Assembly: GCA_950022655.1 (NCBI GenBank)
Contig: OX465579.1
Location: 41,023,950 to 41,087,949, forward strand
DNA length: 64,000 nucleotides
Reading direction: 5' to 3'
Origin: Alentia gelatinosa
Taxonomy: Eukaryota > Annelida > Polychaeta > Phyllodocida > Polynoidae
Numbering within the stretch: position 1 is the first letter of the stretch; the number at the start of each line of letters is the position of its first letter. Below the pieces are notes generated by a model that saw only the letters and a program-made list of their open reading frames with translations, made no database searches and had not been told where the DNA came from. Below, one piece after another: positions 11,301 to 21,414 of this stretch. The position numbers and the translations under genes are program-made.

Positions 11301-14300
11301 GCGCACATGTGGTAACAAAGAGTGATAGGCGCAGCTCTTGCCAGAGACATTGCTTTTGTTTTTGCTCATTTTTGTAGGAATTGATAATATTGACATGGAT
11401 GTCCTATCGCAATTCATCTTTACATCCTAGAAAGTAATATCCTATTTGATAACTAGGAGCAAATAATATGTTCATAATTGATGAATGAGAGTGCAATTAT
11501 AAATGACTAACAATTAAAAAGTTTGGGCTACATTCAGACTATGGATATTTTTCTGTAACCCACTTGCACTCATTCAACTTGCTAATGTTTGCCTGAGTCT
11601 AGGATCTAAACCAGAGGAGGTGTGACCCTATCGTTTTGGCATGGTCTCAAATGACAGCTGAATGCGGATTCCTATGCTAAAATAGGCTAACTGGTAACAG
11701 CTATTACATACAAACTATTAGAGCTCTATCCAAAATCTTTTCAGATATTGATAGAGTGAAATCTAATGTACTCCAAACCACAATAGAGCTCAATAGAGCT
11801 CCATGTTTTGTGCCTGTTTTGTGTCGTGGAATACAACCTTTTTTTTCCCACAAATTCCAATGTTCAACCTACGACAGGAAACCTTAGCCATAGCACAGGT
11901 ATATGACATGTGTATCATGCAAGGTTTCTAACAATGTTTTGTTTACCAAATCGGCCTATTATCCATGACACAAGAGCTATTTGCATTTTGCATGTTTTGG
12001 TGTGGGCTTTTCTCAGAGCTCCTTCCCTCTTGCTGGCATGTTTGAAAGTGGCGCTGTGAGGCAGCCGCGATCGTATATATGACCCAAGTGACTATAGGGG
12101 GCGATGCGCTTCACACCTCCTCTGGATCTAAACATACCAAGCCCCAATGGATCAATGAAGTATTTTGGTCTTGAGTGATTGTTCATGGTCAGCTGGGCAG
12201 GCATCTTAGACCCTGAGACACTGGCCCTTTGCTCCTTTCACAACGCCACTGAATAGCACGCAGATAGCGAATGGAAAGTTTTCAGGCAGTACGCTGGAAG
12301 TCTATTTGTGAGCACTCTAACCTCTAGGCGATGTATATAGTTCATGCAAGCACGCTCTAATGAAGGTCCTACCATCTATGATTATCGTAGTATTTTATCA
12401 ATGTGTGTCTTCTTGCTTTCCATAGCTGCTCCTACTACAACTGTCAAGTGTTTCACATATTGCTTAATGTCTCCTTATCACAGGTATGATCACCAGTCCT
12501 TACTCACAGGAGTGGAGGAATCAGCGCAGTTATTGCATGTACCTGCTGCGCAGCCAGGGCTGGGGAAAGAAAGGCATGGAGCAGATCATCGGGGAGGAGC
12601 GAGATGCGCTCCTCCGCCGTCTGTGTGACCGGGTCAACGAGCCCCTCTACCCGAACGACATTCTCAACGTCAGCATCTCCAACGTCATTTGTGCCCTCAT
12701 CTTTGGCAAGCGCTTCGAGTACAATGATAAGCAACTGCTGCGCATCATCGAACTGATCAACTGGCTCGCCACCTTCTTCGGGGAGAGCGCTGAGCGAGAC
12801 TTTGTGCCATTACTGCAGCTGTCGCCCTCCTACGTGAAGCTCATCATGTCCTTCAAGAGCATGAACGACGAGATCGCTGGCTTCATGAAGCGCCATATTG
12901 ATGAACGGCGTCTGCGCATGAAGACTGACCCCTCTGAGACACCACGGGACTTCATCGAGAGTTATCTGATGGGACTGGAGAACGGACAGTCGGGCGACGA
13001 GAACGTGTGTCGGATCGGGGAAGACTGGCTGCACGACATTGTCACTGATCTCTTCTTCGCCGGCGCCGAAACTACGGCCACGACGCTCACGTGGGCGCTT
13101 CTCTACATGGTGAAGTACCCGGAGGTGCAGAGGAAGGTTCAGGAGGAGATAGACCGCGTCGTCGGCCCCCCGCAGCAGTTCGGTCAGACGACCCTCGATC
13201 TACGTGAGAAGCTCCCATACTGCGAAGCCACCATCAGAGAAATCCAACGGATCTCCGCGATCGTGCCTCTGGCAATTGCTCACTGCACCACAAAGGACGT
13301 GGAGTTCAGAGGATATAAACTGCCAAAAGATACACAGGTAAGAGTGGAGGACACTGCTCGTGCCTATAGACAATATGAAATATAGTAATGATGGTATCGA
13401 TATGTCAAGAAGACATACTTTTAGAGGTAGATATTGACCTCATAGATAGAAAAGTGGATCTTTTCAATAGTTGTGGGCTCCCTTCGTAGGCTCTGACTTG
13501 CCTACTATGTATACTGTGATTAGCCTCATGGAGCTCTGGCTCTTTTATATCTATGACAGTGATAAAAAAATCTGATGGATTGTAAATATCGTATCTTCCA
13601 TATATCTAACAAAAGGAACAATTACATATATTTGTCTGTCATTTTTGTCATGGGTTCTTATTTCTCAGGTGCGAATCAACCTTTATGCAGCATTACATGA
13701 TCCGGTCACGTGGCCGGAACCGGATGTTCTCCGGCCTGAGCGTTTCCTGGACAGTCAAGGCAGCCTTATAAAACACGAACAATGGATCCCTTTCTCTATG
13801 GGTAAGTTGTGTTTCTCATCTTTAAAGGGGGGTACCCACTGCTTCCGACACACTCCGACAAGGCTTACGACACACTATGACAAAGAAAATCTTTGTTGGA
13901 AGGGTTCTGTCGGAGTGTGTCGGAGTGTGTCGTAAAGTCTTGTGGGAGTGTTGTAATGGTTTGGCAGGAAAAGAAAGGTTGCCACGGTACCGACACACTC
14001 CGACACAAGCCGACCTCTACGATTTTTCAAACATGTTTGAATTTGTCGGAAGGGCTACGACACGGCTACAACACGGGCGCTGTGTCGTTGCCATGTCGGA
14101 GTGTGTCGGAAGCCGTGTCGGTTTAGTTGTTTTTTTTCAAAAGAAAGCAGAGAGTTAGCGACCCGCACAGGTCTTTATTAGTTGACCCTCTTGAAGTGCA
14201 GTTGAAACTAAAGCTTGTCAAAATAATGTCAAACTATCTGGCAACAAAGAGTAACTAGACGTGAAAGAAAGAAGAACAAAGAGTCATTCGAAGTTAGAAT

Positions 14301-14819
14301 TCAAAATGACAGCCCACTAGACGGCAAGGTACTCCCAATCACCTTTCTACGGGCGGTCTCAAATATGGGATGGGTTGACTTCAGATGAGCTGTATCGGCT
14401 TTTAAGAGAGCTATCAAAATTAAGTCTGGCTGTTTAGAAGGGCAAGCTGGATGATCTAGATCATTACTAAGGTCTCACTGTACATTTAAAAAAAGATCAA
14501 CACCTCGTTTGTAATCGACTTGTACAGGCCATAATTGTCAAATGAAAGAACTAAGCTTGCCTGAGAATTCGATCTTCTGAATACAAAAGATGGAGGTGAT
14601 TATTATTTATATGGTATTTGATTTACAGGTCGGCGAATGTGCTTGGGAGAACAATTGGCGAAACAGGAGCTTTTCTTCTTCTTCACTGGTTTATTGCACT
14701 CGTTCAGTTTACACATACCAGAGGGCGCCCCCGAGCCCAGTCTCGAGCCAGTTCCGGGTATTATTCTTAAAGCACAGCCATTCCAGATCTCTATACGACC
14801 ACGATATGAGCAAAAATGA
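8267..14819 (+). CDS. Cytochrome P450, CYP2-clan microsomal monooxygenase (6 exons, 521 aa)
   Basis: Heme-thiolate monooxygenase, predicted ER-membrane-anchored and needing NADPH-P450 reductase. Exons are 8267-8368, 8834-8994, 9426-9550, 12484-13337, 13669-13801 and 14629-14819. All have GT-AG borders and matching phases, total 1,566 bases. Features in order: N-terminal membrane anchor, proline hinge PPGPPSVPILG, C-helix WRNQR (W140), I-helix AGAETTATT (322-330), K-helix E382-x-x-R385, PERF (437-440) and heme motif FSMGRRMCLG with Cys463. The length is usual for the family. The wording EATIREIQRI and the exon pattern point to the CYP2 clan, but the exact family and substrate cannot be told. 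No broken residues are seen. It faces the TIR-kinase gene tail to tail. Confidence 0.93.
8834..8994 (+). CDS. P450 exon 2: proline-rich hinge
   Basis: Acceptor TTACAG|CTATG and donor CAC|GTGAGT. It encodes basic residues, then PPGPPSVPILGSLPFL, the hinge that orients the catalytic domain after the anchor, and the A-helix/beta-1 region. It ends in phase 2. Confidence 0.9.
9426..9550 (+). CDS. P450 exon 3: beta-1/B-helix region
   Basis: Acceptor TGCAG|CTGGG, donor GAG|GTGGGC. It encodes WVVVLNDFEAIRDALVGK, the conserved strand and B-helix of CYP2-type enzymes. It ends in phase 1 and joins exon 4 to form the codon for Gly130. Confidence 0.9.
9551..12483 (+). other. P450 intron 3 (2.9 kb)
   Basis: Large intron with no recognisable exon, RNA gene or clear transposon. 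It is AT-rich with scattered oligo-T. Confidence 0.6.
12484..13337 (+). CDS. P450 exon 4: C-helix to K-helix core
   Basis: Large exon of 854 bases covering residues 130-414. It carries the C-helix WRNQR (heme propionate contacts), the I-helix oxygen-activation motif AGAETT and the K-helix EIQR (the ExxR pair). GC content is clearly higher than the surrounding introns. Donor ACACAG|GTAAGA, phase 0. Confidence 0.95.
13669..13801 (+). CDS. P450 exon 5: PERF region
   Basis: Acceptor TTTCTCAG|GTGCG, donor ATGG|GTAAGT. It encodes the aromatic/PERF segment (LRPERFLD) and the first part of the heme loop (PFSM). The heme motif is split by the intron after its first Gly base. Confidence 0.93.
13826..14145. 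mobile_element. Hairpin-rich MITE-like element in P450 intron 5
   Basis: Starts near GGGGTACCCACTGC. It contains CCGACACACTCCGACA at about 13849 and 13988 and the reverse complement TGTCGGAGTGTGTCGG at about 13909 and 14094, so it can fold into nested hairpins. A diverged relative with the words GCGACATGG and CCGACATGG lies at 50214-50450. No protein is encoded; open frames here are artefacts of the repeat. Exact ends are uncertain. Confidence 0.6.
14629..14819 (+). CDS. P450 exon 6: heme-binding loop and C terminus
   Basis: Acceptor TTTACAG|GTCGG. It completes the heme motif with RRMCLGEQLA, where Cys463 is the axial thiolate ligand, followed by the L-helix and C-terminal beta strands. The stop codon TGA is at 14817-14819. 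Confidence 0.95.
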
Positions 14820-15008
14820 TTTAAGTTTTGTGTCCACAAGTGCATGTGTACTGGATTCTGTGAGCCAACTTTCTGAAGTACTTTATCTCAGAAGACTTGT
14901 TGTTATCAGGAAAAGACTCCAAGTCTGGTGTATATGTGTATAAATAGAAAAGTATATGTAAATGTACAATCAAGGATATCTGACCTACTTTCTTCATATA
15001 CATTGTTC

Positions 15009-15014
15009 AATAAA
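15009..15014 (+). promoter_or_regulatory. AATAAA polyadenylation signal of the P450 gene
   Basis: AATAAA about 190 bases after the P450 stop codon, the nearest canonical signal, on the correct strand. Confidence 0.6.
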
Positions 15015-16335
15015 AGATATTTGTTAACGACATGTCGTACAATTCACAGCAACACTAATCAGTGCCAGTTCAAGATGGTTTCTTGTGACTTAGTCTGATA
15101 AAAGAACGAGTAACATATATTGTTTCACCCGTTTCTCCTAACCCAATTGCTAAAATAAACCTATTTACATTTGGCTAATTTACATAGGAAAAATACTGTT
15201 TTTTGAATTCACTTAAAACATTGAAGTGACCTTTAGTGTCTAGTATCTAAATGTATATTATTACGCCTTTATTATATTCAGAGAAAATATGAAACAAATT
15301 ACATGGGATCCGGAGTTACCATGTGAAATCTAATGTTTTATGATTTCTATATATTCTGTTATAATATAGGAAATCAATCTCTATATGAAAGAGTTAGCGT
15401 TCTTCTATAACACTTTCAGATCATCACATTCAACCATTAATCTAAATTCTCAGATATACATTTTAAGTAAGTAAAATCAACTTGAGAAAATCTTGGTCGT
15501 GAGTTTAGACCAAGTGATATCCAGTTCACTGTCTATTAAATGTAAATCCGGGAGTCTAAAAATAGTTTAAGAATGTTACTGAATAGAACCAGAGGGATAA
15601 TACCCGCGTTATGTTTATAACTTTAAATAATGTTATTCAGCTAGCTTAATATATTCCTTCATTATGCATGCATGCATGTGTATATATATATATACGATAT
15701 ATGTATACCCTAACTAACCCGAACAACTCCAGTTTAATATATTATATGCGTGTGGTATGAAATAACACATTATAAGACGCGTAGATTTATCAGCTTTATT
15801 TGAAACATATATGTTGACGTATCAAACACTCCTAATATTTCTGTTAAGGAGTAATTATAAATGCTATCCACTTAGTGCAAAAAGCATCTATTGATTAAGT
15901 AGTTACAGAAGTCAGCTGAGTTGTGGCATATCACATATTTAGGACAGTATCAACGATCACTACCTTTAAGGTCATTAATAAACATAATGACAAATGCATC
16001 CATTTGGCACGTATTGCCTTTTTTCAATATGGTACTTGCATTCACCCTTATTGAATGAGTATTGTTTAATCGAATCACAGATATGCACATTTGTATTAAC
16101 GTACAAGTATTACTTTCTGTCTGTATTCACAAATAAGAATAAAATATCCCAATACTTGGCTTCTTCCAGCTGATATTGAGCCGTTGCCTTTATGTTCAAA
16201 GTCTTTATGTCCGATAGAATGCCTAGATCCCGAGTATCTTCGTTAAAATATTTGCACAACAAATAGATATGTGTACATAAATCATAGCTTGGTCTATCTT
16301 ATCTTCCTAACTGATCTTTCAAATAACCTGTTAAA

Positions 16336-16338
<3 letters not shown>

Positions 16339-16404
<66 letters not shown>
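16339..16404. repeat. (TA)n microsatellite
   Basis: About 33 uninterrupted TA units followed by degenerate AT sequence; self-complementary and likely length-polymorphic. Confidence 0.95.
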
Positions 16405-16411
<7 letters not shown>

Positions 16412-16460
16412 TCATATATATATGTATATATAACAATGTACTACATAGCGAAACAGTTAC

Positions 16461-17020
16461 TATTGAATCACCCTAAAGAATAGATTCCGTATATGAGCGT
16501 AATATGTTCATAATACCCGTGTATATCATTTGCAGAGAAATAACAGTGATTCTATGGTAAACCAGCTCCAATTCGATGTATCATACATATATATCACCTC
16601 AATGATACTTTAGATATAGCTTAGATAACACAGGGACACCAAAACTGGATACACAGTAATACATTGGAAGGCCTAGCTATAATAGGCTTATCTTTTTCCA
16701 AGTTCAAACCAAGATAATTGGTTACGTAATGCCTGCAGCCAAACAAGCCCCTGGCAACGTATTCTTTAGCATTGAATCACTCAGTATATGAGCGTAATAT
16801 GTTCATAATACCCGTATATATCATTTGCAGAGAAATAGCAGTGATTTTATCGTGTTCTATGGTAATCCAGCTCCAATTTTATGTATCATACATATCACCT
16901 CAATGATACTTTAGATATAGCTTAGATAACACAGGGACACCGAAACTGGATACACAGTAATACATTGGAAGGCCTAGCTATAATAGGCTTATCTTTTTCC
17001 AAGTTCAAACCAAGATAATT
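16461..17020. repeat. Direct duplication of about 255 bp (16461-16720 and 16771-17020)
   Basis: Both copies start near ATTGAATCAC, share ATATGAGCGTAATATGTTC and end with AAGTTCAAACCAAGATAATT. They differ by a few substitutions and small indels, including a longer ATATAT step in copy 1 and an insertion near GTGATTTTATCG in copy 2. About 50 bp of unique sequence separates them. Confidence 0.85.
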
Positions 17021-17388
17021 ATCAACTATAAAGTTTAAACAGCTCAGACTTGTTGCTTCAATATCTTAGTTTGTTCCAGCAATTTAATCTGTCAAGAAAC
17101 AACATTCCTGCAATCACACCCACCGTTCATAACTTTAGGTGTGATTTCTGTATATCTCTATATGAATACCGCCAGACTCGCGGTGTTTGTCCGAGCGGCC
17201 GCGTAATTAGACAGTGGGCCATTAGGCGGCGCTGAACGGCAACACCTGTATTGAATTGATTGAATACCATATTGCCTGCAGAAATGTAAAATTACCTAAA
17301 ACTGGGATCACAATCTGCCTCAAGAATCGAGGTTGATTACAGGAGGTACTTCAGCCATCCTATCAGCTGGCTTACTATCCAGACAGTA

Positions 17389-18361
17389 CTACTTATCCAT
17401 ATGGTTCATGGTCACGTTCGAGTAAATATCGTCATCGTTGATAAATTCGTAGACATATGCTGACGTCCTTGCGGTCGGAGTGGTCTCTGATCGGTACATC
17501 TTTTTCTTCTGAAGCTCCTCGAATTCTTTTTTAAATTGTTCAATGAAGTCATTCTCTCTTTCTCGAGAAGCCGCACCATTCACACAATGGTTAACATGTT
17601 CTGGAACCCGGGCCAGCCGGAATGGGCGTCTACCACTCGGATTATTTCTAAGTAGTGGTGTTATCCCAGTGTTACACAATCCTTGGTTGGGTTCTCCCCC
17701 ACGCAAATTGTCGGCCGAGCTTCTTCCTCTCTCACCCTTGGCGTTGTGAACTTCCCCTTCAAAGGATTCATCTTTATATCTGTGCGTGTTTCCAGAAGCA
17801 CTCACTACAGATATAGTCGTACAGCCGTTACACCGCTCAGTCGGACCAGAGCCATTGTGGTAACCTTGTGTCAAATTGGTAAAGGGCCGAGTACCAGGGA
17901 GCGGCATCATTTCTCTCTGCATAGGTTGCTCATACCCATCACCTGACGCGTACACCGTCTCATAAACCGGTTCTGGCGAAGGCTGGCGCGTGTCACACTC
18001 GGCATTACCGCTTTGCTCCTCCACATAATCATCGTAAGTCTTGTAGTCACATCTGTCAAGAATCTTCTCCGGTAATGTGTTGTCAGTGGCTGTTCTATAC
18101 TCCTCGGGCTCTCCAGAGGCCAGGAGGGTCTCGTCCTCCTCCTCCAGGCGGTCACCAAAGCGGCCATTCCTTAAATAGTACGTTTCAGACTCATCATACA
18201 CCGCACTGAGGCAGCAGTGTTCTGATGTACCCAATGGCTCGGGGTGGTGTGTCTGCAGGTAGGGGGCATCTGGGTCCTGCTCCTGCTCCAAGTAAAGCTT
18301 GTGGTCGCCGTTGGCGAACTTGTGCCTGACGCCTTCAAGCAAAGGGCTCTGGAAAGGTTTT
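17389..18361 (-). CDS. TIR-pseudokinase exon 18: tyrosine-rich C-terminal tail
   Basis: Acceptor TTATTTCAG|AAAACC; stop TAG at 17391-17389. It encodes 323 residues after the kinase fold, low in predicted structure and rich in Tyr, Glu and Ser/Thr. Tyr motifs include DYKTYDDYVEE, PVYETVYASGDGYEQP, and at the end YEFI (Y1556) and YSNV (Y1565). YSNV fits the GRB2-SH2 consensus YxN. The YxxI/YxxV pair, nine residues apart, resembles an ITAM that is one residue too tightly spaced. A charged segment (FKKEFEELQKKKM) precedes them and may be a short coiled coil. Such tails usually recruit SH2 proteins once phosphorylated by another kinase. Confidence 0.88.
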
Positions 18362-20409
18362 CTGAAATAAACAAAAAAGCGTCAGAAATGATATCGATTT
18401 GTCAGACAAAGAAGAAAGACGTGTATACGATGATATTACAACAATGCACGGGGCGGGAATGCTTGAAAGATAAATAAATGTTGAGGGAAAGGGCCATGTA
18501 TTCCCTTTGCTTATATTAAGCAGTTATCCTTGTATATTAACCCCCATAGCAACCCCCAAACCCCTCAAATATCGGGATTAAACTTTACACATTGTAATAT
18601 ACTGTACCCTTCTCTCTCCTGTTGGACTCATAAGGCCGCCTTTATATTGCATTGAACAATGAGAAAGTAGATGAATATAAGAGATTCCAGCAAACTGACC
18701 ATGATTCCATTTAAATGTGCCTTTTAGGTAGTATCTCATTGACACTGCTAATCCATATAGAGGCGTGAAATGTTTACCGGAAAACGAATGTCTCCAGGAG
18801 CAGGTCGATAGTCGGTCGCTTGAATTTGTCCCGCAAACACATCTTGATAACGGTGTAGGCCCAGTCCGGGCAGTGTGTTGGCTGTTCCGGGTGGTGACCT
18901 AGCATTAGGCGACGATGGAACTACAAAGCAGAGGAGACATTCTCATATGTGAAAGGTTCTCTCATAATATGTAATAGAATTCTGTGGGTGTCGTGTTCCA
19001 GAGTGCCACGCTAAACAGGATAAGTTAAACATAACAACAAGATTGTGGTCCCGTCCAAAGCACCCCAATACCCATCATCACCACTTTATTCCTCGACTCC
19101 TTGGACTTCTACCACGTATGATACTGACAGACCTGTCTCCGAAGTGTTCAGGACTGTCCATCCATATCCCCAAATTCCCATTTAGATTTCTACCCAAAAA
19201 ACATCCACCTCCACACCATTGCCTGATTGCCTCTCCTCAATATTTGTGTCCCTGAAAAAAATTCTTCTAAACTTGTTAAGCTTTCTGTGGATATGATAAA
19301 TAGCAGAGGTAAAGGAGAGTAGTTGGCTATATGTAGCTCCCAGATCTCTTTTAATTCAAACCAGCTTTACGACAGTTGCATATTCGCCTTTGATCTTCCA
19401 TGCTAACAGGACAGGTACAAACAAATACTAGATTCATACTACATTTGTACATATATTCCTTGAGTAATTATGCTGACATAACTTTTGCACCATATACTAG
19501 AAATTATATTAGAACCTCTTGTCACAATACATTTTCTTTCTTAAGATCCATTCACCTATCTTTATGGATAACTATCATTATCAGGAGAGGACATCTAATC
19601 CTTCTACTCTTCTTATTTCTGGACAATTTCTTTCATCTCTTTCATATTTCGCTTAGAGGAATCTCCAGTTGGTAGTGATTATATAACGGCTAATTAATCA
19701 TTTCATTCAGTATAAGGTCATTTGATTTTGAAATTTCATCATTTTTCGTTCTACAAATACTTGCTCATATATTATTTCATCATTGAAGCTCTATCAATGA
19801 GTTATGTTACCTTTCGTTTTCTCAAGGTTCTCAATTCTCTAACTGACTGAATGTTTGTCTCTCTGTCTATCTCTGTCCCTGTCTGTCTATAAGTATATCT
19901 AACTCTGTCTATTCCTGTCTGTCTGTATGACTGAGAAACACACCTAGGATGAATTGAATATGTATGGGCCTCATTTCCTGTAAAATAGATATAGTTTTAA
20001 TGCTTTATTTTTAAGTCGATCCCATCCGATATGTCCCATCATATATGGGAGTTCGAATGCTATATAGCTAGGTCTGTCCCATCAAATCTGGCAGTTCTAA
20101 ATGTACATTGATTGTCAGATTAAAATGGTAGAAATAGTTTCTTGAGTGCCCCTAGCTGTTCAGTAGAGGTAGGCAGAGAATGGTTTCAGTGACATTTCCT
20201 GACTCATGGTGAGGGCACTGCACAGCATGAAAATTTATGTTTATATATTTTCTCACGCACATATGGCTCGTCCTAATTGGCGTCATATATATATGCCAGC
20301 TGATTCTGCACGAATCCTTTGAAAGGCCAGTTGAAGTTATACATATGCAAATTTACGCCAATGTCAAATCATTTGGATCTCTGCAAACTGTTGCTTTCTT
20401 TTCATTTTC

Positions 20410-20460
<51 letters not shown>

Positions 20461-21369
20461 CCAAGTCCATGTCATATGGGAAATTCAATCTTGTATTAGG
20501 AATTTTGATTATAAAATCTTTCTAAAACCCTCTTGGGAATCATTGGATTAATTACATATAACAAATCCAACATGCTTTTATTTTTAAGCATTTTAAAAAT
20601 ATATATTTTACTTCAAAACACCATTGTTTTGTTCCACCTGTCTGGTGCATAAACAAAAAATGCAAGATGGCCGCTAAGGAATCGCATGAAAATTTGTCAA
20701 CATAATTTCGAGGTTCTACACTTTCTAGATATGTATACAACATCTTCAGGAAACCCTAACAAACCTTAATTATCAAAATAATGAACTTGTTTACTGGGTC
20801 CCTGAACCTCTTAGCTGGCATTTACAGTTGGCACATATATAGTAAAGGTTGTCATACACCATATATATAGTAAAGGGTTGGACCTTTTTGCAGCAAGTTC
20901 AATTTCTATGTGATAATTCTAACATTTAGGACTTGTCATGCTGTATGTAAGTACTTATGTCTGCTATGTCTATCTCTGTTCCCATCCGATATGTCCCATC
21001 ATATATGGGAGTTCGAATGCTATATAGCTAGGTCTGTCCCATCAAATCTGGCAGTTCTAAATGTACATTGATTGTCAGATTAAAATAGTAGAAATAGTTT
21101 CTTGAGTGCCCCTAGCTGTTCAGTAGAGGTAGGCAGAGAATGGTTTCAGTGACATTTCCTGACTCATGGTGAGGGCACTGCACAGCATGAAAATTTATGT
21201 TTATATATTTTCTCACGCACATATGGCTCGTCCTAATTGGCGTCATATATATACGCCAGCTGATTCTGCACGAATCCTTTGAAAGGCCAGTTGAAGTTAT
21301 ACATACGCAAATTTACGCCAATGTCAAATCATTTGGATCTCTGCAAACTGTTGCTTTCTTTTCATTTTC

Positions 21370-21414
<45 letters not shown>

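Larger units (their letters stand above)
15020..17388. other. Intergenic region between two convergent genes
   Basis: AT-rich, no credible gene. It includes a (TA)n tract at 16339-16404 and a local duplication at 16461-16720 and 16771-17020. Confidence 0.65.

Noticed and set aside
17907..18374. Alternative minus-strand frames over the tail exon
   Set aside because: Splice phase from exon 17 (phase 2) selects the 323-residue frame with the tyrosine motifs.
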